Part shown: piece after piece, positions 25,468-33,087 of the stretch | Numbering within the stretch: position 1 is the first letter of the stretch | How the letters are laid out: each line of letters begins with the position of its first letter | IMG/VR virus record: IMGVR_UViG_3300038548_000429 | Span: 1 to 50,348 of that record | Origin: a virus | Length of the DNA stretch: 50,348 nucleotides | Strand: one strand, 5' to 3' | Position numbers and translations under genes: made by a program | The notes under the pieces: generated by a model | Told to the model about the DNA's origin: nothing | Seen by the model: the letters and a program-made list of their open reading frames with translations, nothing else | The model's database searches: none

Positions 25468-25897
25468 CGTCCCTATAATCTTTAATAACGAGTAAGTTCA
25501 TGATAAGTCCTTGATCGGTGATGTAAGAGATTGTATATGGTGTGGTTAAGCGCGGGCCGCTAGTGTTAGATGGAATACTTGAATCCCAATGTTGGCCGGG
25601 CTTATTTGCCATAAACTCATCCATGTGATGCCGCACCCATGACCAATGCCCATCCTCATTGCGAAGTTGCTCATTTTCGGATTCGAGACGTGCTATCTCT
25701 TTGCGTAATTCTTTCTTTGATTCTTTCTTAGAAGACATATCAGGTTTCTCCACAGGTTTCTCCACAGGTATCAACACACATCCGAATATATTGGCATGTT
25801 TTATAATTGCCTCGCGCGGCCACTTCGCAGCTAATATCTGAAAATCATTGGGCTTCAAGTTATCAGTCCGTATCAATACTTTGCCTCGCTTATTCAT
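25460..25897 (-). CDS. Hypothetical coiled-coil protein (145 aa)
   Basis: Not recognised. A basic start, a repeated PVEKP unit near residue 45, then a short Lys/Glu-rich coiled coil (about 55-82) and a C-terminal domain with Trp/His. The ATG overlaps the stop of the small gene at 25894 (ATGA). Perhaps a scaffold or assembly partner; function unknown. Confidence 0.6.
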   Translation of the reverse strand: MNKRGKVLIRTDNLKPNDFQILAAKWPREAIIKHANIFGCVLIPVEKPVEKPDMSSKKESKKELRKEIARLESENEQLRNEDGHWSWVRHHMDEFMANKPGQHWDSSIPSNTSGPRLTTPYTISYITDQGLIMNLLVIKDYRDDE

Positions 25898-26043
25898 TCA
25901 TCGTCTCCCCATAGCGTTAGGATGGCTTGTACACCGTCCTTCTCTGCTTGCCAACTGATATTCTTATGGCGCATACGATAGGCGTTTTTGCCTGATGATG
26001 TTCGTGGCACTAACACAGTTACATAGATTTGTTTCGCCGTCAT
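25894..26043 (-). CDS. Small hypothetical protein (49 aa)
   Basis: Too short to appear in a standard ORF scan. The ATG at 26043 overlaps the sulfotransferase stop (ATGA), and its stop overlaps the next ATG at 25897. Both couplings support a real gene. Basic and aromatic, with no motif. Confidence 0.6.
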   Translation of the reverse strand: MTAKQIYVTVLVPRTSSGKNAYRMRHKNISWQAEKDGVQAILTLWGDDE

Positions 26044-26726
26044 TCTCCAACCTCCAACATCACACGCTCATTAACGATGTCTAACACAATCTCATATAAG
26101 GCAATATCCTTCTCATTCTGCGCCTGTATCGTCGCCAATGTGTCCGGCTTCAATGTATATAGTGGGATGCCATGACTCACGTTAGCCACCTCTACAATGG
26201 TGGGTGATGGCTTGTCTAATCTATTGCACATATCATCCATCGCGTCCTGTAACCCATTGGTGCGATTCTGTATCCCTAGTACATCCACCTGCGCGAGTCG
26301 GTATATCTCTCCATTGTCTATATGCACCCGGTCACATAGAAAGCGAGTCTGCAAATCCGTATGGGCAAGTGTGCGGTCTGACTTCAGCCATTCCTCTAAT
26401 GTGGTGGATTGAAGCCATGCTTGGAAATCAGGGTCACGCCAATACCCACGTTCATGCACGTATGCCCAATGTGACAGCACACGCGCCACAGGGTCACGCA
26501 TTAGCATCACTGTGAGAATGTCAATGCCAGCATTCCTGAATTGCACAATAAAGGACATCGGATAATGCCCACTGATATAATCATATTGTGTCCAATAATC
26601 AAACGGTTTCTCTTGCGCCTCTGCCCATGATAAACGCGGTGCTGGGTTGTCGAATAATGTACGGGCGCGATTGTCGAATGCCCCGCCACCTGTTTTGGGG
26701 ATGTGCAGGAATATGGTGATGGTCAT
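26040..26726 (-). CDS. Sulfotransferase family protein
   Basis: 228 residues. Near the N-terminus HIPKTGGG at 8-15 is the 5'-phosphosulfate-binding loop of the Sulfotransfer_2 type. SGHYP at 52-56 follows, and RDPVARVLSHW at 77-87 is the 3'-phosphate-binding segment. Together these identify a PAPS-dependent sulfotransferase, which moves sulfate from PAPS to a sugar or lipid hydroxyl. It lies between small hypothetical genes in the glycan island, so a sulfated glycan is the plausible product. Acceptor unknown. Length is at the short end of the family but the core motifs are intact. Confidence 0.85.
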   Translation of the reverse strand: MTITIFLHIPKTGGGAFDNRARTLFDNPAPRLSWAEAQEKPFDYWTQYDYISGHYPMSFIVQFRNAGIDILTVMLMRDPVARVLSHWAYVHERGYWRDPDFQAWLQSTTLEEWLKSDRTLAHTDLQTRFLCDRVHIDNGEIYRLAQVDVLGIQNRTNGLQDAMDDMCNRLDKPSPTIVEVANVSHGIPLYTLKPDTLATIQAQNEKDIALYEIVLDIVNERVMLEVGE

Positions 26727-27154
26727 GATGCCTCTTTTTTAGCTTCTAACTTTAAATATTCTATCCTCATCAATCGCACAAATCCATAATCTAAACGTAA
26801 ATGATCCTCGCGGCGTTGGCTGTCTAAATCAAATGTGATGTCAACATATACACCGCTAGGAAATTCAATATCTCTAGCTCCGACTCTTCTGTCCATCCCA
26901 TATATATATGCAAATTCATGCTCGTGCCAATGTGGTAGATAGGTGATGTCATAATCATTCAACCAAAAAAAGAATCGCTCAGTCAATGCCACCTTAGTAT
27001 CATGAATTAATCCATGATCGCCTAATTCAATGTCTAATTGGATAATCCGACCTTGCCTAACTAATTCTCTACATACTTCAATTTCCTCATTTATAGCACT
27101 GCTCTGTTCCTCTAAATCCGCTAGTTTTTCAATTGCTGCATCAGTGATGGTCAT
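26723..27154 (-). CDS. Hypothetical protein (143 aa)
   Basis: Not recognised. Starts with a short coiled-coil (EKLADLEEQSSAINEEIE), then a beta-rich part with aromatic residues and an Arg/Asp-rich region (about 110-130). Its stop overlaps the sulfotransferase ATG (ATGA), so it is coupled. Confidence 0.65.
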   Translation of the reverse strand: MTITDAAIEKLADLEEQSSAINEEIEVCRELVRQGRIIQLDIELGDHGLIHDTKVALTERFFFWLNDYDITYLPHWHEHEFAYIYGMDRRVGARDIEFPSGVYVDITFDLDSQRREDHLRLDYGFVRLMRIEYLKLEAKKEAS

Positions 27155-27164
27155 ATGTTGTCCT

Positions 27165-27470
27165 TTACGGCAAGCTAATAAATACTAACACAGGCGCCCC
27201 AGCTTCCGTGCGTCCCACCCATCCGGCGCTTTCAAGTTGCGTCACAATCGCATCCACATTCGCTGCCCATAACGCGCGTGATGCAATGATGTTGCCTTGA
27301 TGCACAGGCGCTTCCAATGCCAGTTCGTTACCATATCCCAAATATTCGTACCGGGCGTGTATTAATTTGTTGATCTCACTCATTGCAAATGCCGCATATT
27401 CACTCACCGTAAGGGGATTCTCAGCATCGAATTGTGCTTGGATAGATGTTGCTGTGATGAATGATGCCAT
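27165..27470 (-). CDS. Hypothetical protein (101 aa)
   Basis: Not recognised. Helical, Ala-rich, 101 residues, starting right at the end of the glycosyltransferase gene (overlap of one base at 27470). No motif. Confidence 0.65.
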   Translation of the reverse strand: MASFITATSIQAQFDAENPLTVSEYAAFAMSEINKLIHARYEYLGYGNELALEAPVHQGNIIASRALWAANVDAIVTQLESAGWVGRTEAGAPVLVFISLP

Positions 27471-28246
27471 TATACCGCTCCCTCCACTACCTTCTGAAAT
27501 GAATATTCCTCATGTAATAAATGCTGCAATCGTGCGCTGTAATCGTCTAGCATAGGTTGATCCGATAAAAAATGTTTAAATTTACCTACTGAAGTTTTCA
27601 TATCACTCCACATTATGGGAAATCGATATATACCCATATTATTCACATTCTCGCATAATAGGGGCAAACCATGCGCGGCTGCTATAGCCATACGGATACC
27701 GGATATAGCATAATATGGGTCGCGTTGATGCACATGCACCATGAGGCGCGATTCCCACAACGCCCGCACCCTAGCTTCACCTAGTTCATTCTCTGGCATA
27801 GTGGTGAAAGTACGCTTGATAGCATCGAATATCGGTTGCCGTCGCTCACTAGAATAGGCAAGTAAGGCGATGTCGTATTTTGGTTCTATATTTTTATCCC
27901 TTATATATCCCAAATCAGGATGCCCTCCAATTGGGATATATTCATGACTCATGACGTCGGCTTGCCACGCATCCATGTGCCAGAATCGCTTTATGTTGGG
28001 GCTGTAATCCACGTATCGTTCTGGCGTGATGTATTCAGTTTGCCACAATATCAATTGCGCCTTAGCGGGCTGCTCATTACCATTGATCCCTAGCGCGGCA
28101 AAGTGCGTAAGGATGTAAGTATGATCTGGATTCTGCTGGTCAAGTTCATCCTGATAGCACGTTGCATATCCACTCACCTCTATCAGCTTCCACCAATCCA
28201 CATAAGATGCGTAAGTGTGGCGTGTGCGTACAAAGAATGTGGTCAT
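27470..28246 (-). CDS. Putative GT-B glycosyltransferase
   Basis: 258 residues. KYDIALLAYSSERRQ, then ALWESRLMVHVHQ and GIRMAIAAAHGLPLLCEN are characteristic of CgeB/GT1-like donor halves, where a long helix follows an acidic residue binding the sugar nucleotide. The N-terminal half is less clear. The ATG at 28246 overlaps the stop of the upstream gene (ATGA). Member of the island; specificity unknown. Confidence 0.65.
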   Translation of the reverse strand: MTTFFVRTRHTYASYVDWWKLIEVSGYATCYQDELDQQNPDHTYILTHFAALGINGNEQPAKAQLILWQTEYITPERYVDYSPNIKRFWHMDAWQADVMSHEYIPIGGHPDLGYIRDKNIEPKYDIALLAYSSERRQPIFDAIKRTFTTMPENELGEARVRALWESRLMVHVHQRDPYYAISGIRMAIAAAHGLPLLCENVNNMGIYRFPIMWSDMKTSVGKFKHFLSDQPMLDDYSARLQHLLHEEYSFQKVVEGAV

Positions 28247-28566
28247 TTCCACCAACTATTATAATTATCCGGCGTGATTGCTATCACATCTATATTCACT
28301 CCTACCTTCATCGCAGCGAACACCGCCGTCTTGTAAGCCAAATCCCAACCCGCTTCATTCAACCCGGCATAGCAAATTATATTCTGCCTACGGCGCGTCA
28401 AAGTCACGGTATTAGGTTCAGAAGCGGGCCGCGTCTCAAAGTCCTTAATAGCAGCATCAATCGCTTCCTTGAATCGGACTCTAGTCCGCTTAGGCAGATT
28501 GTCCCACCATAGCGGCTTCTCTTGAGTGCGCGTTATCTGTGCGTTATTGTGTTGGTAGGCTGTCAT
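28243..28566 (-). CDS. Hypothetical protein (107 aa)
   Basis: Not recognised. Helix-rich, with a basic block (TLTRRRQN) mid-way. The ATG at 28566 overlaps the DUF1360 stop by ATGA. Four extra codons from 28578 are possible but less likely. Confidence 0.6.
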   Translation of the reverse strand: MTAYQHNNAQITRTQEKPLWWDNLPKRTRVRFKEAIDAAIKDFETRPASEPNTVTLTRRRQNIICYAGLNEAGWDLAYKTAVFAAMKVGVNIDVIAITPDNYNSWWK

Positions 28567-28928
28567 GAGTCCCTCCATACCTGAATCATAGCAGCCACAC
28601 CCGCGATGGCAAACACCATGATAATGTCGCGTAACTCAACGGCACGTCCATTAATCCACAAGCCCCAAAATATGATGGCTATCCAAAATGACGTGCAATA
28701 TACGCATGACAATAACGCGCCTACTGCGCGAATGAGACGTGTTTCGCCTGTTTGCTTAATGACAGTGCGGACAGCAACAACATTGCCTAATTGCACTATA
28801 TCCTCATTGGCTTCACGCGCCCCGAACAAATGCCGCAGCCACTTGAATACATCCTCATTGGTGATAGCATACGATAATCGCCATACAGCCATCCCAACTA
28901 TAATCACGGTGAAAAGAATGTCAATCAT
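28563..28928 (-). CDS. DUF1360-like membrane protein
   Basis: 121 residues with membrane segments at the N-terminus (IDILFTVIIVGMAVWRLSY) and C-terminus, and the conserved CVYCTSFW centre, matching the DUF1360 family found in phages and sporulation-related genes. Function unknown in the family. The ATG at 28928 has AGGTGA upstream and overlaps the stop of the preceding small membrane gene. Confidence 0.7.
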   Translation of the reverse strand: MIDILFTVIIVGMAVWRLSYAITNEDVFKWLRHLFGAREANEDIVQLGNVVAVRTVIKQTGETRLIRAVGALLSCVYCTSFWIAIIFWGLWINGRAVELRDIIMVFAIAGVAAMIQVWRDS

Positions 28929-29026
28929 GTCCAATCACCTTTATAGCGTGTCAGAAATATCCATGTGAGATTGGTCAATATAGAACCTAGAATAAAGCCT
29001 AATAGAATATATGTAGTTGGAGTCAT
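28925..29026 (-). CDS. Small membrane protein (33 aa)
   Basis: 33 residues with one membrane helix (ILLGFILGSILTNLTWIFL) and a basic tail. The ATG at 29026 overlaps the stop of the glycosyltransferase gene, and its stop overlaps the DUF1360 start at 28928. The double coupling makes it likely real despite its size. It may pair with the DUF1360 protein in the membrane. Confidence 0.65.
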   Translation of the reverse strand: MTPTTYILLGFILGSILTNLTWIFLTRYKGDWT

Positions 29027-29934
29027 GCGTTACCACCAAATTTATTCAGCAAATCCACAACTTCTTGTGTATCCGGTGCAATTTTGCGTGGGTCGGGGAT
29101 AACCGTGACACGGTGCTTGCGGTGTGTAAGGTGGGGCTGCACATCCCGCGCATCCATGAAGAGCAAGCGGCTAGAATCGGTTTTAGGATAGAGACGTTTG
29201 CTCACGCTCCCGCTGAACCGCGCTTGCTTCGCCACCATCACTAGCACATCAGTGTCAAATTGCTGGCCTGCAACACCCGCTGCTATTGAACTTCCTTCTT
29301 TACATTTGCACATTGTAACTCCCCACGCATTAGCGTGTTTTTGTGTAAGTAGTCGGTAAAAATCTTCCATCCATGAAGTAATTTGCATTGGCGACTTATC
29401 CGGACTGACCGGGCTATCGCCTTGTGTTCGGTTGTACGTCAATAACGTCTCATCTAACTTTACGCCGCACACGCCAATCTGATGCAACCGCATATAGAGT
29501 TCAATATCTTCCATGCCCGGCAACGATTCATCAAAGCCACCTATCCACATCAGTGCCTTGCGCGGTACTAAGCACGTTACGGTATGCGCCATGCCATCTT
29601 TGAATATATCAAACTCACTAGCAGGCACATGCTCCATGCCATCATCCGTAAGCCAATTCGTATAGACGTACTTGCCTTGCTCATAGCGCCCCAGCGTCTT
29701 CTCTACGAAGTCCGGTGTGATAGTGTCATCAGCATCCAAGAACACCACAAAGGGCGCTGTAGCGGATTTAATCCCTTGATTCCTTGCCCACGCTGGCCCG
29801 TGTCCCTGCTCATCTATAATGGGTATAGTATTGCACCTTACAGTCTGCGCTTCCGCAGCATCTATAGCAGTAGTGATATGTGCATGGTAGGGCGCAATGG
29901 GGATGATGATGTCGCAAATAGGTGTAGAGTTCAT
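29023..29934 (-). CDS. Family 2 glycosyltransferase with C-terminal extension
   Basis: 303 residues, first gene of the glycan-island operon. The GT-A start CDIIIPIAPYHAHI is at residues 7-20, DADD at 67-70, and GGFDESLPGMEDIELYMRL near 133-151 is the usual acceptor/catalytic ED segment. Residues about 200-303 are an extra domain with no match. Downstream of the shared divergent regulatory region at 29.94-30.09 kb. Sugar donor and acceptor unknown. Confidence 0.85.
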   Translation of the reverse strand: MNSTPICDIIIPIAPYHAHITTAIDAAEAQTVRCNTIPIIDEQGHGPAWARNQGIKSATAPFVVFLDADDTITPDFVEKTLGRYEQGKYVYTNWLTDDGMEHVPASEFDIFKDGMAHTVTCLVPRKALMWIGGFDESLPGMEDIELYMRLHQIGVCGVKLDETLLTYNRTQGDSPVSPDKSPMQITSWMEDFYRLLTQKHANAWGVTMCKCKEGSSIAAGVAGQQFDTDVLVMVAKQARFSGSVSKRLYPKTDSSRLLFMDARDVQPHLTHRKHRVTVIPDPRKIAPDTQEVVDLLNKFGGNA

Positions 29935-29940
29935 AGCCCT

Positions 29941-29969
29941 ATCGTATCACAAGCGGAAGTCAGGCACAA
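29941..29969 (-). promoter_or_regulatory. Candidate -35/-10 promoter for the glycan island
   Basis: On the - strand TTGTGC (29969-29964) and TACGAT (29946-29941) are separated by 17 bases. The predicted start would fall almost on the ATG at 29934, so transcripts would have almost no leader, which makes the call uncertain. Confidence 0.3.
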
Positions 29970-29987
29970 TAACGTATATTACAAAGT

Positions 29988-30001
29988 GTATACGGGTATA
30001 C
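29988..30001. promoter_or_regulatory. GTATAC-GG-GTATAC operator-like dyad
   Basis: Two GTATAC half-sites two bases apart lie between the divergent glycan operon (-) and small-gene cassette (+). Paired GTATAC sites also occur at 40421-40435 and 44865-44878, both divergent junctions. Confidence 0.55.
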
Positions 30002-30057
30002 AAGTGTAAAGAACTTATATAGATGTGATGATGGGCCTTCACTGAGAAGGGATAAGG

Positions 30058-30066
30058 TGGTACACT
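30058..30066 (+). promoter_or_regulatory. Extended -10 promoter of the small-gene cassette
   Basis: TGGTACACT, followed by ATG-rich AT sequence and the first ATG at 30096 with GAGGAG upstream. It shares GTGGTAyACTAT with the sites at 40418-40429 (+) and 16362-16370 (-). Confidence 0.5.
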
Positions 30067-30095
30067 ATGTTTATTGATAGATTGAGTGAGGAGCA

Positions 30096-30305
30096 ATGAG
30101 CATGACAGACAAAGAACGAATCGAAGAACTAGAGAACTTACTATATGACATGCAAGATGTAAGCCACGACTTGCTACCTAACCCGCACCCCTTCATTGTC
30201 TACATCAATCGTGCGCGGAGCATGTTAGGTGTGAGACAATATGAGATACAAGCAGAGCGCAAATTACAGAATGAGGAAACGGATGCCAACCAAGAAACCA
30301 CGTAG
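30096..30305 (+). CDS. Small hypothetical protein (69 aa)
   Basis: Not recognised. Starts MSMTDKERIEELENLL, a likely coiled-coil, and is Glu/Arg-rich. First gene of a + strand cassette embedded between capsid and glycan genes. GAGGAG precedes the ATG. Overlaps the RHH gene start by about 20 bases. Confidence 0.6.
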   Translation: MSMTDKERIEELENLLYDMQDVSHDLLPNPHPFIVYINRARSMLGVRQYEIQAERKLQNEETDANQETT

Positions 30306-30477
30306 CTACATCTACTTATCGAATCTGAACAAAGCCCGCGCATTGAAGCATGGGCAGTCGCTCGGCTACACGTCGCTCAGTGCCTATATGAACGCGCTAT
30401 TGCTGCGTGAAGTACCTCACTATGAGCGCGAATTGGGACGTGGGGAATACACGAGAAAAGCAAAGGAGACTAAGTGA
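30283..30477 (+). CDS. Ribbon-helix-helix DNA-binding protein candidate (64 aa)
   Basis: 64 residues. SYIYLSNLNKARALKHG then YTSLSAYMNALLLREV fits a beta strand and two helices, as in CopG/Arc-type repressors. The ATG at 30283 has GAGGAAACGG upstream. Longer versions from 30241 would overlap more. It is a plausible autoregulator of its cassette through the dyad at 29988-30001 (inference). Confidence 0.6.
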   Translation: MPTKKPRSYIYLSNLNKARALKHGQSLGYTSLSAYMNALLLREVPHYERELGRGEYTRKAKETK

Positions 30478-30680
30478 TGAGCAAGCAAGATTACGTTGTC
30501 TGTCCTCAGTGTCGCGGTGATGGGTTGCTGGCGTTAGAGTGTTGGCTGTGCGAAGGTGATAGAGTGATTGGCCGGCAGATTTTGATCGACATCAAGGCTG
30601 GGATGGAAGACGCAAAGAACGGTAATACGCACGATATTTCGACGCTGTGGGATGGTATTGATGATGAGGAGACTGAGTGA
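30477..30680 (+). CDS. DnaJ-type zinc-finger-like small protein (67 aa)
   Basis: 67 residues with CPQCRGDG and CWLCEGDRV near the N-terminus, the CxxCxGxG pairing of the DnaJ cysteine-rich fold, followed by an acidic C-terminus. GGAGA precedes the ATG. Possible chaperone-like or zinc-binding decoy role; no catalytic motif. Its stop overlaps the next ATG. Confidence 0.6.
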   Translation: MSKQDYVVCPQCRGDGLLALECWLCEGDRVIGRQILIDIKAGMEDAKNGNTHDISTLWDGIDDEETE

Positions 30681-30694
30681 TGAGCGAGAATGAA
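30668..30694 (+). repeat. 27-bp direct repeat spanning RBS and start codon (copy 1)
   Basis: Begins GGAGACTGAGTGATGAGCGA and is identical to 31357-31383. Looser versions lie at 30463-30486 and 31183-31207. Each carries the ribosome site and first codons of a small gene. Confidence 0.85.
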
Positions 30695-30865
30695 CCTAAT
30701 CGTTGCGGTTGGTGCGGGAAATACCTTGAGGGTAATAATACGATGTGCGCTCATCAGGGGCCACCATGTAACCCTCACATGCAAGATATTCATGAGAAAG
30801 AAATGGAAGAACAAGCCCGACAACAAGAAGAAATAGATTTCTATCGGAGACATCCCAACGGATGA
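30680..30865 (+). CDS. Small Cys-rich hypothetical protein (61 aa)
   Basis: 61 residues. CGWC near the start, two further Cys around residue 25-35, then a Glu/Gln-rich helix. The start is in the repeated ribosome-site module GGAGACTGAGTGATGAGCGA shared with the gene at 31369. Function unknown. Confidence 0.55.
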   Translation: MSENEPNRCGWCGKYLEGNNTMCAHQGPPCNPHMQDIHEKEMEEQARQQEEIDFYRRHPNG

Positions 30866-30922
30866 TTGCTTCTTCAGACATTTAGACGCAATAATATATT
30901 GATAAATTAGGAGGATGGAATT

Positions 30923-31180
30923 GTGAGCGAGAAGCTAGGTACATTACATTGGGGCAAGGCGGTTGTTCGCATAAGTCGAAGCAATACGTCTGGATGGAAC
31001 GAGTCTGAATATCGCAAGGGGAGACATTCCGCATATACCGATTGTCGATATTCGCGAATGTTTGGGCAATCATGCAGGAAACTTACCGTGAGTTATTGTA
31101 CAGGGTATGTGTTAGCTTGGAATATGTACTCAACACGCGCACGATTTACGAACACGTTGAAACGATTTGACTTGCTTTAA
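30923..31180 (+). CDS. Small basic hypothetical protein (85 aa), GTG start
   Basis: 85 residues, basic and Ser/Tyr-rich, with two Cys. Starts with GTG at 30923 after GGAGGATGGAATT; GAGCGAGAAG directly after the start echoes the repeated start module. Not recognised. Confidence 0.5.
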   Translation: MSEKLGTLHWGKAVVRISRSNTSGWNESEYRKGRHSAYTDCRYSRMFGQSCRKLTVSYCTGYVLAWNMYSTRARFTNTLKRFDLL

Positions 31181-31197
31181 AAAGGAGACTGAGTGAT

Positions 31198-31365
31198 ATG
31201 AGCGAGAAACGGATATACGAACCATCCCCTGAAGAATTAGCTCAAGCAATAATGCAAATAATTCAAAATTGGGATGAATGGAGACGTAATCAAATCAGCG
31301 GCAAGCTATTTGATAACCTAGATTATGTCATAGAAAACGCCAGAAAGCTAACAGAAGGAGACTGA
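31198..31365 (+). CDS. Small hypothetical protein (55 aa)
   Basis: 55 residues, helical and amphipathic (PEELAQAIMQIIQNWDEW), from ATG 31198 preceded by AAAGGAGACTGAGTG. Its last codons form the ribosome site of the next gene. Not recognised. Confidence 0.55.
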   Translation: MSEKRIYEPSPEELAQAIMQIIQNWDEWRRNQISGKLFDNLDYVIENARKLTEGD

Positions 31366-31383
31366 GTGATGAGCGAGAATGAA
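31357..31383 (+). repeat. 27-bp direct repeat spanning RBS and start codon (copy 2)
   Basis: Identical to 30668-30694. The preceding gene reads through it in a different frame in each copy, so it is not a protein-level repeat but a DNA-level module. Confidence 0.85.
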
Positions 31384-31530
31384 ATTATAGAATCAATTGA
31401 CAAATTGAACGCGGACTATGACGAGGCCCACAATCGCAAAACGAATGCAGAGGAGGATATGATAGTCATCAACAGCAACATCCAAGAATTGCAAGATAAA
31501 CTATTTATGATTCGCACCCGCCGCGAGTGA
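31369..31530 (+). CDS. Small coiled-coil protein (53 aa)
   Basis: 53 residues, almost all helix (SIDKLNADYDEAHNRK and INSNIQELQDKLF). Shares a 27-base identical start region with the gene at 30680. Last gene before the terminator at 31567-31597. Not recognised. Confidence 0.55.
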   Translation: MSENEIIESIDKLNADYDEAHNRKTNAEEDMIVINSNIQELQDKLFMIRTRRE

Positions 31531-31566
31531 AGTCACCATCCGCGCATAGCTTGACATGAATGGAAA

Positions 31567-31597
31567 AAGGGAGTCGGGCTAGAGGCCTAACTCCCTT
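31567..31597. terminator. Bidirectional terminator between cassette and capsid gene
   Basis: AAGGGAGT (31567-31574) pairs with ACTCCCTT (31590-31597), then TCTTTATT on the + strand and a T-run on the - strand. Placed between the convergent small-gene cassette and capsid gene. Confidence 0.75.
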
Positions 31598-31653
31598 CTT
31601 TATTATACTACATGGTTGTACCGAACTGTACCCTTATCCTAATTATGATGATA

Positions 31654-33087
31654 CTAACGTAAGCTAGTGCTATCCCAATACTGCCCGCCATCGCGATAAT
31701 ATTGTGACGTTGGGTCTGCTGAACGGTTCCAAGCAAAATCTGGCAAGTTATAGTTGACTGACGTGATACGTGCGCCTAGCCAAGGGGTTCGGCATATCAG
31801 TCGGGGTTGCATGTGGAACTTCCACTCCATACAGGTATGTGAGCGCAAGCTAGAGAGCATATATAGACCTCCATTCGTCACATCAATCCCACTTTCATTG
31901 CCGCCCATTGTACGCCATGCTGCTGCGTCTGCGCTACCAAGATCGAAAGGTTCAATGAAAGTAACTTTGCGTCCCATAGCTGTCATGGGAACAACATAGA
32001 TTGTGCTAGAATATCCCGCCCCAACCGCTGTACGTCCCATCAGGCCACCATCAACCGTGACGACTGGCCACGGCAATCCATTGATCCTCAGGAAATTTCC
32101 GGTTCGCATTTCATCGCGCATTTGAATCTGTCGTGCGCTATCAATGTTTAGGGGCTGGGATGTAGATTGCACAGCACAGCCATCAGTCAAGTAAGAGCAT
32201 GGCCATATCTCAGTGAGGCGATAGAACAAATCGGCATCCATCAAGATTTTCCATGTCGCACCTAATGCGGTGTTATTGGCTAAATCCATTAGCTTCTTTG
32301 TAATGCCCGCTAGAGTTTGCACGATGTCCGCGTCCCCTACTGTAGCCGTCACGTCATTATCTGACCAATCAACAATGGTAGATGATGCCGCTGCAATAAC
32401 ATTTCCTAGTACATCGGTTGGGTTATTGATTAGAATTTGGTCAAATCCATCAAACTCATCAGTAAAGATTCGGTCTGATGTCCCGTTGTTCCCGTTGAAT
32501 AATCCCCATAACATATCGCGCTCAATGGCGATTGCCGTGCGGAATAAGGTGAGGCCCGTTGTAGTATTGATATTCCACTGCGTCACCACATCGGGCAAGA
32601 ATGGGCTATTAAATACGAAGCTATTCACTAGCTGCCGATCTACATCAGCGCGGTTAATACGCCCGCCCATTTGCGTCAAGTCAACTTTCTCAGTCATCAC
32701 ATTAACTTCGCCAAAGCGGCTTGTAAAAATGGCTAACTTGGCCGTACCTGCTATTGGTGCGACACTGCAAGCATCCACCGCTGGGCTACCAGTGAGTGGA
32801 TTCACACCCGTCAATACATCGTATTCTGGGTTACGAAACGGGTTCGCACTGACCATCAGGGAATTCATAAATCCCGTGTCAGGTCTAACCACTGTGTGGA
32901 ATACATCCGATTCCGCGCCCGGCCCGCTAAACAAACCGCCCGTGTTTTGATCTTGGAATAGACCATGCGGTACTTGTACATTGGGCGATACTGCGATTGT
33001 GTCATGCTTTTCGATAAGTCCAGCAGATTGAGCCTTTACGACTTCCTCCACCGTCTCGAATGTATATCCTTGAATTAGTATGGTCAT
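31654..33087 (-). CDS. Major capsid protein (HK97 fold)
   Basis: 477 residues, immediately after the protease-scaffold gene. The order terS-terL-portal-protease-capsid is standard. The protein has long beta/alpha sections, a glycine-rich N-terminal arm, and a segment MQMRDEMRTGNFLRINGLPWPVV fitting an HK97 spine and P-loop region. Length is larger than the 300-400 typical, so an extra insertion domain is possible. The N-terminus may be removed by the protease. Structural identity is strong by context, weaker by motif. Confidence 0.85.
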   Translation of the reverse strand: MTILIQGYTFETVEEVVKAQSAGLIEKHDTIAVSPNVQVPHGLFQDQNTGGLFSGPGAESDVFHTVVRPDTGFMNSLMVSANPFRNPEYDVLTGVNPLTGSPAVDACSVAPIAGTAKLAIFTSRFGEVNVMTEKVDLTQMGGRINRADVDRQLVNSFVFNSPFLPDVVTQWNINTTTGLTLFRTAIAIERDMLWGLFNGNNGTSDRIFTDEFDGFDQILINNPTDVLGNVIAAASSTIVDWSDNDVTATVGDADIVQTLAGITKKLMDLANNTALGATWKILMDADLFYRLTEIWPCSYLTDGCAVQSTSQPLNIDSARQIQMRDEMRTGNFLRINGLPWPVVTVDGGLMGRTAVGAGYSSTIYVVPMTAMGRKVTFIEPFDLGSADAAAWRTMGGNESGIDVTNGGLYMLSSLRSHTCMEWKFHMQPRLICRTPWLGARITSVNYNLPDFAWNRSADPTSQYYRDGGQYWDSTSLR

